From Armillaria gallica (taxonomy: Eukaryota > Basidiomycota > Agaricomycetes > Agaricales > Physalacriaceae), in contig JBANDB010000003.1 of NCBI GenBank assembly GCA_037576215.1, forward strand, positions 5,394,001-5,458,000: a stretch of 64,000 bases of DNA, given 5' to 3'. Position 1 is the stretch's first letter, and each line of letters begins with the position of its first letter. The position numbers and the translations under genes are program-made. The notes beneath the pieces are model-generated. The model saw only the letters and a program-made list of their open reading frames with translations. It did no database searches and had not been told where the DNA came from. Below, in pieces: positions 1 to 10,225 of the stretch.

Positions 1-262
1 CACTTATCTTCGAACTCATTGACAAACTCCGCAGTGCTAAATACTTCACGAAGCTCGACGTTCGTTGGGGATATAACAACATCTGGATCAAGGAAGGGGA
101 TGAGGAGAAGGCCACCTTCCGCACGAACCGAGGACTATTCGAGCCAACAGTCATGTTCTTTGGGCTCACAAACTCGCCCATGACATTCCAATGGATGATG
201 AACAACATCTTCCGTGACTTGATCAGAGAAGGGAAGGTCACAATCTACCTTGACGACATCCT
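1..262 (+). pseudogene. Gypsy (Ty3) pol fragment, reverse transcriptase, left part
   Basis: The + strand encodes the middle of a Ty3/Gypsy reverse transcriptase: [15 protein letters not shown], then [20 protein letters not shown], then the catalytic YLDDI at the right end. The frame stops at base 262, where a Copia element is inserted, and resumes at 6192. If the Copia element and one target duplication are left out, the text reads on without loss into IFSKDLHKH. Gag, protease and the 5' LTR lie left of the window. It is a relic, because the right half carries stops and a frameshift. Confidence 0.93.
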
Positions 263-492
263 TGTAGGCCAGTGGACCTAAGGTACGCAGACACAATCAG
301 AAACTACAGAAGCTATTAGTGTCAAGTAAGTTAGGTAGATAATGAGAGATATGGACCTCCTCAGTGCGTCAAGGACGTGGAAAGCAACTGAGGAGAAGGT
401 GAACTGAAAGCGGCGATAAGTAAGTATGGAAGCTGTAGGTAAACAGATGTATACAGAGTGGAAACTGATGCCAATAGACCTTAAGGTCAACA
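263..492 (-). repeat. 3' LTR of Copia copy 1
   Basis: This 230-bp LTR pairs with 5962-6191. The outer end on the + strand reads TGTAGGCCAGTGG and the inner end AAGGTCAACA. It is the 3' LTR because the element is transcribed on the - strand. It abuts a purine-rich stretch at 493-500. Confidence 0.95.
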
Positions 493-500
493 CACCCCCA
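493..500 (-). other. Polypurine tract of Copia copy 1
   Basis: On the - strand TGGGGGTG lies directly before the 3' LTR. The second Copia element has nearly the same stretch at 47819-47825, directly before its 3' LTR. This is the expected place for the plus-strand DNA primer. Confidence 0.8.
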
Positions 501-515
501 TCAGTGACGTGTATC

Positions 516-3500
516 TCATCGAGAGACAAGACCAAGGCCTATCGTGTGAGCACGGTGGAGTATTGTGGACAATGGTTTTGTTAGGATGTCCGCTGTCATG
601 GAGTGTGTAGGGATCCAAGCGGTGGAGAAGAGGCCAGTGCGTAGGTGTTCACAAATGAAGTGGTAGCAGATGTCTACATGCTTGAGATGGGGAGAGCTGG
701 ATTGTGAATTGGCAATGGTGAGAGAACTTTCATTGTCAGATAGCATGGGGAATGGTGTGGTCATAGGCAGTGAAAGCGCTTGTTGAAATAGACGAATCCA
801 AAGTAGCTCTTTTAGCAAGTGAGTGAGGGCCATATACTCGGATTCGGTTGAGGATAACACTGTGGATTTCTGCTTGGAACTGAACCATGATACGAGGCCT
901 CCATAGAGGAAGATCGAGTAGCCCAAGAAACTTTGACGGTCGACTTCATCAGTGCCCCAGTCTGAATCGGAGAATGCGACATCAGTGAGGGGGATATCGA
1001 ATTCGGCAAGGGTGTCAGCTACTTGGGCACCCCCATATTCAAGGGCCAGGCTTTTCGTTCCAGTGAGGTAACGAAGGACACTTTTCACGGCGGCGGCGAC
1101 CTCACGAGTGAGTTTAGCATTGTACTGGCCAAGTGCAGCAGCAGTGAATGCTATGTCAGGGTGTGTGCAAATGGCAGGGTATAGTAGTTGACCAATGAGG
1201 CGCTGGTAAAAGTGGGTTAATTCATTTTCGGCAACTTCAGGGAGCTGGTTCTCGCTAGGTTCCAAGCTGTGAAGTTTATTGCATAGAGGGACAGAGGTGG
1301 GATTGACGTCAGCCATGGCGTAAGACTGTAGTAGTTCCTCAATGTAGTCTGTTTGGGAGATCCAAAGTTTCTTGGTCTGCTGATCTCGTTCGATCTTCAT
1401 GCCAAGGAAGATGTCGACGGGACCTAAGTCATTCATTTTGAATTTCTTGTTGAGTTTGACCATGAGCCAGGTGTAGAGTTGGGGAGAGTTGGTTGCCATT
1501 AGGCCGTCATCGACATGAACAGGGATGATGACGAAGAGATCCACGCCATTGGCAGGCATTGGGATGGATGGGTTGGGAGGTGAGGACCACTTCCCATAGA
1601 ATACGGCAGGGTCGACAATGCAACTCTCGAGGCCTAGTGAGTTCAATGCAGCTGACAAGGTGACAAACCATTCATGTGAAGACTGTTTGAGGCCATACAG
1701 CGCTTTGAGAAGATGGAGGACTTTGGAGGGATCAGACAAAGGGAAGCCAGGGATCTGCCATATGTATATTTCCTGGGTCAGTGGTGCATTAAGGAAGGCG
1801 GCTTTAATGTCGAATGTGTAAAGTTCGAGGTCTTCCTTGGCAGCGTAAGCAAGGAGGATGCAAATACTGACCATCTTTGCAACTGGGGCATACGTGTCTC
1901 CATAGTCATCAGGGCATTGTGAGAAGCCCTGGGCAACCAGTCTAGCCTTTTCGATGACTACAGGGTGGGACTTCCATGTGAAAGTCCAACGGGAACCGAT
2001 CGCTCTCTTACCCTTGGGTAGCGTGCTCTCTTCGATCACTCCTTGGTCGATGAGATTTTTGTATTCTACGTCGATCGCAACTTGCCACAGGTCATGGTCA
2101 GGGCAGAGCATAGCTTCTTTGTATGAGATTGGAGGTTTAGAGATGTCTTTAAAGCGGAGGTTAGAATTGCGTGGTGCATGGTAGGAAAGCATGGTTTGTG
2201 GGTAGGATGAGATGATAGCTTCGGATGACCGCGAACTGTCCAGGTCCACGGTGATGGTCTCAGCCAGAAATAGGGCAGCAAATGCTGCAGTAGCCTCGTC
2301 AGATTGTAGGCGTGGTAGAATGTAGCTGGCATTGGGTTTTTTGTTCATTTCGGCCATTTTAGAGGTGACTTTGATGGATCGTTTTGTGCAGGGAGTAGAA
2401 GAAGAGTCGTCATTTGGGGTATTTGATTTGGTGGGATTGGTGGTCCGTTTGGTGCTCAGACGTCCAGGGGTATTCTCATTGAACTCTACGTCCTGAGAGA
2501 AATGATATTTCCCTGAGAGATCATGTACAAGCCATCCTTTGCGACCTTCTTGATATCTGACGAATATAGCTTCAAAGCATCTTGGACCCGATTTAGTCCT
2601 GAGTTCCGGTGGTATTGCCACAAAGCATTGGCACCCCCATCGTCGAAGGTGTGAGATGTCTGGGATTTCACCGTGCATTGCCTCGTAAGGGGTTTTACCA
2701 TCTGGGAGCATCAATGTGGGTATCCTGCATTGAACGTATGAGGCTGTCCACAGGGCATCTCCCCAGAAAGACATTGGCAACCCGGAATCTGTGAGGTATG
2801 TTTGGACATCGTCTTCGAGCGTTTGGATAAACCGCTCTGCCTTCCCATTCTGCTGATGTGCATATGGTGCGGTCACTTGGAGTTCTATACCAGATTCCAT
2901 GATGTGCCGACCGAGATCACCCTTCACGAATTCCAATGCACCATCACATCTCACTTTCTTGACTTTTTGGTCCATTTGATTCTCCCAAAGAACTTGTGTG
3001 TCTTTGAACACTTTCGTACATTCATTCTTCTTGACGATCGGTTCTGCTTTATTGAATGTAGTACAGTTGTCAAGGATGGTGAAGAAGTGTTCCTGTTTTT
3101 GGAGTGTTTTTGTGGGCATGGGACTGCAAGTGTCGATGTGAAGGAGTTTGAGTTTCTCTGTGGCACGGTTGGCATTGTGTTCATAGGGAGCTTGTTGTCT
3201 CTTCCCTAGAATACAGGATGGGCAGAATTCATGTGGGGCTTTACCATTCCATTTCACTCCCTTGACTCTCGCTTTGCCTGATACTATACGCTTTGTGGTT
3301 TCCTGGCTAGGATGTCCAGTCCTACAGTGCCACAGATAAGTGTCTAGTTCAGGTTTCTGGAATGCTGGTAGCATGGCATTCGCAGAAGCGGGGATATTGT
3401 CAGGGTCAGGAGGAGGAATGAACTTGCAGTTCAAGAATGATAAGCGACCAACGACATTGGCTTTGAAAGAGGAGTTTTTCAGGCCTTTGTGCGTCTGTGG

Positions 3501-5675
3501 GAAGTAGCAGGTGGTTTTGTGTTTTTCGAAACCCACATACATGCTGTTCTCAGTAAGAGCTCCTACTGAGATTAGGTTTATTGGCGTGTCTGGTGCATGG
3601 AGACATTGGCATAAGATGATGGTAGCTATCTGTCCACCAACATCAACACTAATGTGGGCGTCTCCCATGGCGAATGTGTTCAGGACACCACAGTTTGCGG
3701 TCTTTACAGGGAGGGCTTTCGACTCGTTGTATGTGTGGAATGCCTCATGGTCTCGGACTATATGATGGGTAGTACCTGAGTCGAGCAGAGCTTTGAAGAC
3801 TTCGAGGGCGAGATAGTAAGCTCTGGGGTCGGTAGTCTTCAAGTCAAGAAGGGCATTGGCCATGGGTAGGATGGACTCATATGATGCCGCGAAGTACAAT
3901 AAAAACACGTTCTCGTTGGATTCACTGTCTTCGGTACATTCATAAGTATCTGTATTCTCGTTGGGATTCTCTGGTTGTTCGTCCATCTCTGGAGTCGTGG
4001 CCATGTTTTCTCTCGCTGTTTGCTTTGACTTTTGTCTCTCCTGGTACCTCTCTTTACCCCCTGGATCTCCACCACCCTCGTGCCAGCATGTAGCCATCGT
4101 GTGTCCTACCAGCACAGGACATTTCGGGTTCATGCATTGTGGGTGTGGCTTTGGAGAGGTGCAAGGGTTCTTCACTAGCTGAGAGATCTCCTTGTTGATA
4201 GAGATGCCATGCACTTGGTTTGATATGTCTCTGAGCAGATTGTCAAAGGATAGCCTTGTGAAGGACATGGGGTTCGACATGTCATGGATGACTTTGTTTC
4301 TCATTTCTTGGAAATTGGCAGGGAGCATGTTTACCACGTTGAGACTGAGTGTTGCATACGATAGTGGGTATCCAGCAATATCGCATAACGTTTGTGCAAG
4401 GGAAGACCAGGCTTGGATGAAGCTTGGGATTTGGGAGATGGAGCTGCAGAATGAGAGTGCGAGGTGTTTATGCATGAGCAGAGCATATTGAAGGTTTCCA
4501 CCCCCATATTGGTGCTGGAGTAGCTGTAGGGCTTCGTGTGCCATCCATCTGGTACCTGTCGAAGCATCCTGGATTGATGGAATCATACCAAGGATCTCTC
4601 TCGAAAGTTTGGCTGTGATGACACCAAATGCAATTGCATCTCGTCGATACCAGGTTTGCCACTCCTGTAAGTGCACCGGTGTATATCCTTGTGGGAGAAC
4701 TGGAGGGTAGGAAGGAGCATTGAGTACAGTCCATGGAACTCCAGGTGCCGGAGGTTTGCAGATGTGATCCAGGAGTCCACATGCTGTGAGAACGTTCTCG
4801 ATGCCTTGGTACCAAGCTGCCCAATCTGCTCGAGATCTGAGTTCCTGTATGTGAGTAGTGGTAGGTATATTAGAGTCGTTATGGTGCATATTGGTAGGTA
4901 ATATTAAGTAAGGAAAATTCTGTTGGTTATTATTGTAATATTGTTGGTGTGGTATTTGGAATGGCACATTTGGAATGTATGGTTGGGGGGCATGGAGATT
5001 ATGATTGTAGTATGGTTGGGGAATCATGGGAGGGATAGGTGGATGTATGGGAGGAGGAGGAGGAGGAGGAACAGGGGGAACAGGGGGAACGGGAGAATTA
5101 TTGAATGGATTGAATGGGTTGAATGGATTAGTGCCATTACGGCGTGGAGGAATGGGGGGAGGAGGATGACGTGGAGGAGGAGCTGGCAGTGGAACTGTAT
5201 GTATGGGAGGAGGTGCTGTTGGCGGAGCTGTATTTGCAAGATCTGGTGCTGTTGGTGGAGCTGTAGCTATTGGTTCTGGAATCTGAGCTGGTGATGGAGC
5301 AATAGGTAATGGTCTAGGGGAAGCGCTGTTCTGATTTTGTGTAAAAGCGGTATTGTTATAAGATTGGAAGGAATGGTAAGATGGGAGATTCGGTAAGTAA
5401 TAAGGCGGAGAGACGTTTGTTTGTATATAAGCAGAGTTGCGATGGGGGTTCCAGTACGGGTTCGAGATAGAAGGATGAAAGATATAAGTAGAAGGAAAGG
5501 ACGTAACTGGTTGTGGAAACATCAGATCGGGAGCAGATTGAGTTGAGGCAAAGGTACTGGGGTCTTGCAGCATCTGATCCATGGAGTTGGATGAAGCGAT
5601 GGAGGTGTGGCTAGAGTAGCTGATGATGCTGTATAATCCATCACGGAGCGTGTTGAAGTTGGCAAATTGATCCAT
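516..5675 (-). CDS. Copia Gag-Pol polyprotein, intact (1719 aa)
   Basis: A single frame starts at the ATG read from 5675 and ends at TGA (516-518). In order: a proline-rich N-terminal third; a Gag core; a cysteine/histidine knuckle of the form CMNPKC..GHTMATC; an aspartic protease with LLDSGTTHHI; a GAG-pre-integrase segment (YLWHCRTGHPS..CPSCILGK); an integrase core with IDTCSPMP, RCDGALEF and HQQNGKAERF supplying the acidic triad; a Copia reverse transcriptase (ARLVAQGFSQ, TFDIKAAFLNA, and HVDD in place of the usual YVDD); and RNase H (DSDWGTD..SSTESEYMAL). It has no internal stop. The long + strand frames across the proline-rich part are antisense shadows. Confidence 0.96.
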   Translation of the reverse strand: MDQFANFNTLRDGLYSIISYSSHTSIASSNSMDQMLQDPSTFASTQSAPDLMFPQPVTSFPSTYIFHPSISNPYWNPHRNSAYIQTNVSPPYYLPNLPSYHSFQSYNNTAFTQNQNSASPRPLPIAPSPAQIPEPIATAPPTAPDLANTAPPTAPPPIHTVPLPAPPPRHPPPPIPPRRNGTNPFNPFNPFNNSPVPPVPPVPPPPPPPIHPPIPPMIPQPYYNHNLHAPQPYIPNVPFQIPHQQYYNNNQQNFPYLILPTNMHHNDSNIPTTTHIQELRSRADWAAWYQGIENVLTACGLLDHICKPPAPGVPWTVLNAPSYPPVLPQGYTPVHLQEWQTWYRRDAIAFGVITAKLSREILGMIPSIQDASTGTRWMAHEALQLLQHQYGGGNLQYALLMHKHLALSFCSSISQIPSFIQAWSSLAQTLCDIAGYPLSYATLSLNVVNMLPANFQEMRNKVIHDMSNPMSFTRLSFDNLLRDISNQVHGISINKEISQLVKNPCTSPKPHPQCMNPKCPVLVGHTMATCWHEGGGDPGGKERYQERQKSKQTARENMATTPEMDEQPENPNENTDTYECTEDSESNENVFLLYFAASYESILPMANALLDLKTTDPRAYYLALEVFKALLDSGTTHHIVRDHEAFHTYNESKALPVKTANCGVLNTFAMGDAHISVDVGGQIATIILCQCLHAPDTPINLISVGALTENSMYVGFEKHKTTCYFPQTHKGLKNSSFKANVVGRLSFLNCKFIPPPDPDNIPASANAMLPAFQKPELDTYLWHCRTGHPSQETTKRIVSGKARVKGVKWNGKAPHEFCPSCILGKRQQAPYEHNANRATEKLKLLHIDTCSPMPTKTLQKQEHFFTILDNCTTFNKAEPIVKKNECTKVFKDTQVLWENQMDQKVKKVRCDGALEFVKGDLGRHIMESGIELQVTAPYAHQQNGKAERFIQTLEDDVQTYLTDSGLPMSFWGDALWTASYVQCRIPTLMLPDGKTPYEAMHGEIPDISHLRRWGCQCFVAIPPELRTKSGPRCFEAIFVRYQEGRKGWLVHDLSGKYHFSQDVEFNENTPGRLSTKRTTNPTKSNTPNDDSSSTPCTKRSIKVTSKMAEMNKKPNASYILPRLQSDEATAAFAALFLAETITVDLDSSRSSEAIISSYPQTMLSYHAPRNSNLRFKDISKPPISYKEAMLCPDHDLWQVAIDVEYKNLIDQGVIEESTLPKGKRAIGSRWTFTWKSHPVVIEKARLVAQGFSQCPDDYGDTYAPVAKMVSICILLAYAAKEDLELYTFDIKAAFLNAPLTQEIYIWQIPGFPLSDPSKVLHLLKALYGLKQSSHEWFVTLSAALNSLGLESCIVDPAVFYGKWSSPPNPSIPMPANGVDLFVIIPVHVDDGLMATNSPQLYTWLMVKLNKKFKMNDLGPVDIFLGMKIERDQQTKKLWISQTDYIEELLQSYAMADVNPTSVPLCNKLHSLEPSENQLPEVAENELTHFYQRLIGQLLYPAICTHPDIAFTAAALGQYNAKLTREVAAAVKSVLRYLTGTKSLALEYGGAQVADTLAEFDIPLTDVAFSDSDWGTDEVDRQSFLGYSIFLYGGLVSWFSSKQKSTVLSSTESEYMALTHLLKELLWIRLFQQALSLPMTTPFPMLSDNESSLTIANSQSSSPHLKHVDICYHFICEHLRTGLFSTAWIPTHSMTADILTKPLSTILHRAHTIGLGLVSR

Positions 5676-5939
5676 CTGATTCCGCAGAAGCGGATATGTT
5701 CACGATCGGTGACAAATATCTGACGCGTCGACGTGCTTTGGTCAGTGGACAACTGAGGGAGGCGTCGTTGAGAGGGTGATGGAGAGGTAGGTGGTATTAC
5801 AATTTATTGCCATTAGAACGAGTGGACAGCTCAAACATGTGTGACGTGGCAGCGAAAAAGGACAGAAAAATTGGGCTCAGAGCCCAGAAAAGGACAGGAT
5901 GAGTTGCTAGGGCTTGACGGGTCATTATACCAAAGGTTA

Positions 5940-5961
5940 GGCCAGTTAGTTACCCATAACC
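5940..5961 (-). other. Primer-binding site of Copia copy 1, half-tRNA type
   Basis: On the - strand the base after the 5' LTR begins GGTTATGGGTAACTAAC. GGTTATGGG is complementary to the anticodon loop of initiator tRNA-Met (CCCAUAACC) rather than to a tRNA 3' end. Drosophila copia uses the same half-tRNA priming. The second Copia element here has the same nine bases in the same position. Confidence 0.7.
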
Positions 5962-6191
5962 TGTAGGCCAGTGGACCTAAGGTATGCAGACACAGTCAGA
6001 AACTACAGAAGCTATTAGTGTCAAGTAAGTTAGGTAGATAATGAGAGATACGGACTTCCTCAGTGCATCAAGGATGTGGAAAGCAACTGAGGAGAAGGTG
6101 AACCGAAAGCGGCGATAAGTAAGTATGGAAGCTGTAGGTAAACAGATGTATACAGAGCGGAAACTGATGCCAATAGACCTTAAGGTCAACA
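5962..6191 (-). repeat. 5' LTR of Copia copy 1
   Basis: This LTR pairs with 263-492 and is also 230 bp. It holds the promoter for the - strand transcript. It is followed on the + strand by the second copy of the ATCCT target duplication. Confidence 0.95.
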
Positions 6192-8661
6192 ATCCTGATC
6201 TTCTCAAAGGACCTGCACAAACATCGACAGATCGTGAAGCACATACTCCAACGGCTTCGTGAGAACAAACTCTTCCTCAAGGCAGAGAAGTGTGAGTTTG
6301 AAGTACTCAAAACAGAATATCTCAGCATCATAATCAGTGAGAATTCCATATGAATGGATCCAGTCAAGATCGCCAGCATCGCAGAATGGCCGACTCCCCG
6401 CTGAAAGAAGGAGCTCCAGTCGTTCTTGGGCTTCACGAACTTCTATTGCAAGTTCATCAAGATGTACTCAAAAGTCGTTCACCCACTCACTCAGCTGACG
6501 GGTAACGCAGAATGGAAATGGATGGAAGTGCAGGACAAGGCCTTCCAGGAATTGAAGAAGCACATGGCTGAGGACGTCATCCTTGCCATTCCCATGGAAA
6601 CAGACCCCTTCCAGGTCGAGGCTGATGCCAGCAAAGGCACCGTCGGCGCAGTGCTTAGTCAAAAGCAAAACGGAGTCTGGCGCCCAGTGGCCTTCATGTC
6701 GAAGTCACTCAGCACCATGGAAAGGAACTACAAGATCTATGACAAAGAGCTGCTTGCGATCATGCTTGCACTCTCTGAATGGCGCCACTACCTGATGGGC
6801 ACTGCCGAAAACATAGAAATCTGGATGGATCACCAGAACCTCCAGTATTTCCGACTTCCCCAAAAGCTGAACCGACGACAAGCCCACTGGGTCATTGAGC
6901 TCACAGAATATCATTTCACTCTCCACCACAAGTCCAGTGCCCAGAACATAAAAGCTGACCTGCTTTCCCAATGGCAAGACCACAACCAGGGGCACAAGGA
7001 CAACGGCGATATCACCGTCCTCCAGCCAGCGCATTTCTGAGCCCTCGTCATGCCCACGACGAGTGAAGTCCACCAACACATTAAAGAAGCAACCCGACAG
7101 GAAGACTTGTGGGACGACGGCATTGCCATGTCCCTCAACCATCAGCAAGGCATTAGTTGCAGCAACAGACTATTGCACTATGACAGACCAATCTACGTTC
7201 CCCGCAAGAAGACGCTATGGAGAGAGATCATCACACAAAGCCACAATCACATCCTGGTGGGACACCCTGGGATCAAGAAAACGAAGGAGCTAATACTCAG
7301 GGAGTACTGGTGGCCCAAGATGAAAAAGAACGTCAAAGCATACATCAAGGGATGCGAAACATGTCAACGAACGAAGAGCAGCACCCAAGCTAAGGCAGCA
7401 CCGCTCCATCCAAACAAAGTTCCAGTCGGCCCATGGACCCACATCTCCATGGATATGGTCATGGGCCTTCCTGACTCAAACAGACATGATGCCCTCCTCA
7501 TGATCGTCGACCGTTTCTCCAAGGCCATCATTCCTGTAGCCTGCAACATCGAACTCTCAGCCAAGGGATGGGCCCGAATCTTATGCGATCATGTCTACGT
7601 GCATCACGGAATGCCACAAGTAGTCATTTCTGACCGTGGTCTGCAATTCGTTTCCAAATTCATGAAGGAGCTCTACCGAATGCTCGACATCACCCTGAAT
7701 GCCTCTATGGCCTTCCACCCACAGACCAATGGACAGACCGAACGAGTCAACCAGGAAATCGAAAAATACTTACGTATCTTCGTCTCCTACCAACAAACCG
7801 ACTGGAGTGACTGGCTCCCTCTCGCCAAGTTCGCACACAACAACTGTATCCACAGCACAACCGGCAAGAGTCCGTTCATGGTCCTCTATGGTCGTCATCC
7901 AAGGATTCTCCCCGATTCTCCCAGAATGTCACCATTCACCAATCCAACCACCGAAGCCTTCATCGAAAATATGACTTTCGTGCACAAGGAAACTCAAAAG
8001 GCACTCAAGGAAGCAGCGACCCGAATGAAAAACCAGTACGACAAGAAACGACGTGCTGCCCACGTGTACCAAGTCAGCGACCGAGCATGGCTCGATGCGA
8101 CAAACCTGCATCTGCCACGACCAAAGAAAAAGCTTGACGACAAGCGCGTCGGCCCCTTCTTGATTCTGGAAAAGTCCAGAGTGTCGGCATACAAACAAAC
8201 TCAAGCTGCTGCCCCACTGGAAGATCCACCTACACTTCAATGAGAAGCTTTTGACGCCATACACACCACCCGCATTCCCTAACCAAGAATTGCCACTGCC
8301 TCCACCTCCTGATCTAATCGAAGACAAAGAAGAGTATGAAATTGAAGAAGTCCTTGACTCACACACCCGCAAGGTATGAGGCAAGAAAGGACAAAAGTAC
8401 CAAACCATCACTGACTACTTTGTCAAATGGAAAGGATGGACCTGCGAGCACAATTCCTGGGTCAGAGACATGGAGATGGAGCATGCGCAGGAAGCAATCG
8501 AGGAATATGAAGACAAAGTGTGCAGTGCCCGCCGCTTGCACATAGTCAAAGGATTCAAAATCGAAACAAGTGACGAAGACAATGAGATGGACGATGGCTA
8601 TGGAGGGGAAGCACGTGGGATGTACCAACCCGACTTCCCAGATGACCGGACTGGACCTTAA
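6192..8661 (+). pseudogene. Gypsy (Ty3, chromovirus-like) pol relic, right part
   Basis: This continues the fragment at 1-262. Order: the end of the reverse transcriptase thumb; RNase H (FQVEADASKGTVGAVLSQ, YDKELLAIM); an integrase zinc domain (HPGIKK..CETCQRTKS); an integrase core (DMVMGLP, VISDRGLQF, HPQTNGQTERVNQE); and a C-terminal chromodomain (VKWKGWTCEHNSW). Four in-frame TGA stops lie at 6351, 6402, 7038 and 8377. A 4-bp duplication of AAAC near 8190 shifts the frame inside the integrase C-terminus; beyond it the reading goes on as KLLPHWKIHLHFNEKLL. Arginine is plausible at most of these stops, so they look like CGA to TGA changes. The element is dead. Confidence 0.93.
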
Positions 8662-8701
8662 TGGCAGTCAGGATGCCTGCCTTAATGAGGGGGTAATATT
8701 A

Positions 8702-9083
8702 TGATTTTTCCACTTTTTCCTTATCTTATCATATCTCAGCACCTCGGCATACACATGGTAACCAGCACTAAACCAAACAACTCCAGCATTCCAGCCTTGA
8801 CACCTGGTTACAGACAGACTTCCTGACAGACATCGTACGACTTTTGCATTTACCAAACTATCTATAGAACTGAACGACTCGTATATAAAGACCTTAGCTA
8901 TCAGCCATGTACCCTAGCTTCTAGCTAAGTTAATACATACCGGACTTACCTCACAACCTTCTTGCTATGCGTTAACCGCTTGCACTCATGGTCTGTGAGT
9001 ATTGCCACCCCTAACGTCCTGTCTGAAGTGCGAGACAACGTTGGGTTTGTGCTTACTTGTTCCACCTGAGTCCAGGCATAACA
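8702..9083 (+). repeat. Probable 3' LTR of the decayed Gypsy element
   Basis: The pol relic ends at 8661 and is followed by a purine-rich AATGAGGGGGTAAT, the expected polypurine tract. The presumed LTR begins TGATTTTTCC. It contains a TATA-like TATATAAA near 8882. A possible end in AACA lies at 9083. The 5' partner is outside the window, so the right boundary is a guess. Confidence 0.5.
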
Positions 9084-9590
9084 GATACTATCTCCCTGAG
9101 GCATGCTAGCCTCAAGCCAGATACTATTCATGTCCTCATGCTTGTGAAGCATCATCTACAGCATGAACGGGCAGCCATTAAGAAAGCTTTAGATGGGTAA
9201 CTGTGATTTGTTTTCATATGTAAAATAAATAAATTTCACACTATAATACACGGTTGTAAATGGCTGTTGATGGCTGTACCATACCCATACTGACACTGAC
9301 AGCTTCTGTAAGTGATCCTCACGATATGGTATACAGATAGTTCTGTGGCTGACTGAGACCTTGGTTGTACAGCCATACACCATATATGGTATGGTGCAGT
9401 GCAAATTACCTTAAAAGTCATTTTCATGCTGCCATTCTGCCACTAATCTGTTTTTATGTTGGCAATCAATTGGTGATATCATTTGATGATGACATGAGGT
9501 CATATCATGGAATTAGGAAGTTTGTTGATGGAAACCTCGAGATATATTAGGTCATGGGTTAATGAGCCTGATGCCTTCTTGAGGGGGAGT
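9084..9590. other. No gene seen; AT-rich repeat debris
   Basis: I see no convincing coding sequence here. A 12-bp palindrome ACCATATATGGT sits at 9379-9390 in a segment with repeated GTACAGCCAT/GGCTGTACC words. The right end (AGGGGGAG at 9583-9590) resembles the polypurine tract of a Copia element whose body is missing. Confidence 0.4.
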
Positions 9591-9864
9591 GTTAGAATAT
9601 GGCAATCTGGCATCATGCTGAGCTTGCTTATTAAGGAAGAAGATGTAGGAAAAGTATAGAAAGTTCTAGTAAAATAGGATTTAGTATAAAAGTAGGTACT
9701 GTAGTGTACATCCTCATGTGTTTGCAGAGCTCAGCAAAGCACAATACTATTGGCTCAACACCATGCATGTATATACTGGGAACGAACTGATCCCCTGTTT
9801 TATGACAAGATTGAATAAAGGAAATATGCACTGGCCATTTTATCTTAACTTGTACAGGAAAACA
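9591..9864 (+). repeat. Possible solo or terminal Copia LTR
   Basis: The sequence GAGGGGGAG followed by TGTTAGAATATGG is typical of the junction between polypurine tract and 3' LTR in Copia elements. A TATA-like AGTATAAAAG lies near 9680 and a possible end in AACA at 9864. No pol sequence is recognisable to the left and no matching 5' LTR is in the window, so this is only a candidate. Both ends are uncertain. Confidence 0.35.
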
Positions 9865-10225
9865 TCAAAAATTTGAGGGCTCATATGAAATTTTCATGAC
9901 CAGCATTTGACCCTCCCTACCTATCTGGTGTTCCAGGCCAACATATCAGTACCCCCTTGCACAAAATGGAGGCGAGCTGAAGAACTCAACCTTGTGGTTT
10001 GAGCTGCCAGTGACATTCACTTTAGACCCCCCTGCAAGTCAATCAAAGGAAGAACTCGAAATTGAACTGGAGCAATATCAGAAAATAAGTGTGATTGTTC
10101 CTCCGCTCTATGCTAGTGTGTAGGTATGCAGAATATGTATAGGAGAAGTGACAAGTGTAACTAAATTCAGACGCTAGCGTACATAGATTCATGTCAGTCA
10201 TCAAGAAATGCGATCAAAGTCCATC
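9865..10225. other. Intergenic, nothing recognised
   Basis: This is about 360 bp between repeat debris and the 3' end of the channel gene. I see no gene. The right part is presumably the 3' UTR of the MscS-like gene. Confidence 0.5.

Larger units (their letters stand above)
263..6191 (-). mobile_element. Complete Copia (Ty1) LTR retrotransposon, copy 1
   Basis: A full-length Copia element on the - strand. It has two 230-bp LTRs (263-492 and 5962-6191), each beginning TG and ending CA in + strand reading, around one uninterrupted gag-pol frame. A 5-bp target duplication, ATCCT, lies at 258-262 and 6192-6196. The insertion is exactly inside the YLDD codons of a Gypsy reverse transcriptase. By eye the LTRs differ at about eight positions, all transitions, so the insertion is fairly young but not new. 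The intact frame and recognisable PBS and PPT mean that activity cannot be excluded from sequence alone. Confidence 0.96.

Noticed and set aside
1618..5294. Many + strand frames of 60-135 codons inside the Copia copy 1 region
   Set aside because: They are antisense shadows of the 1719-codon gag-pol frame. They have low-complexity or cysteine-rich nonsense composition and no domains.
4923..5294. + strand frame rich in R, W and G
   Set aside because: It is the complement of proline-coding CCX repeats on the - strand.
9365..9550. Small frame MYSHTPYMVWCSANYL
   Set aside because: It starts in a palindromic repeat and shows no Copia RNase H or other domain. It is probably non-coding.
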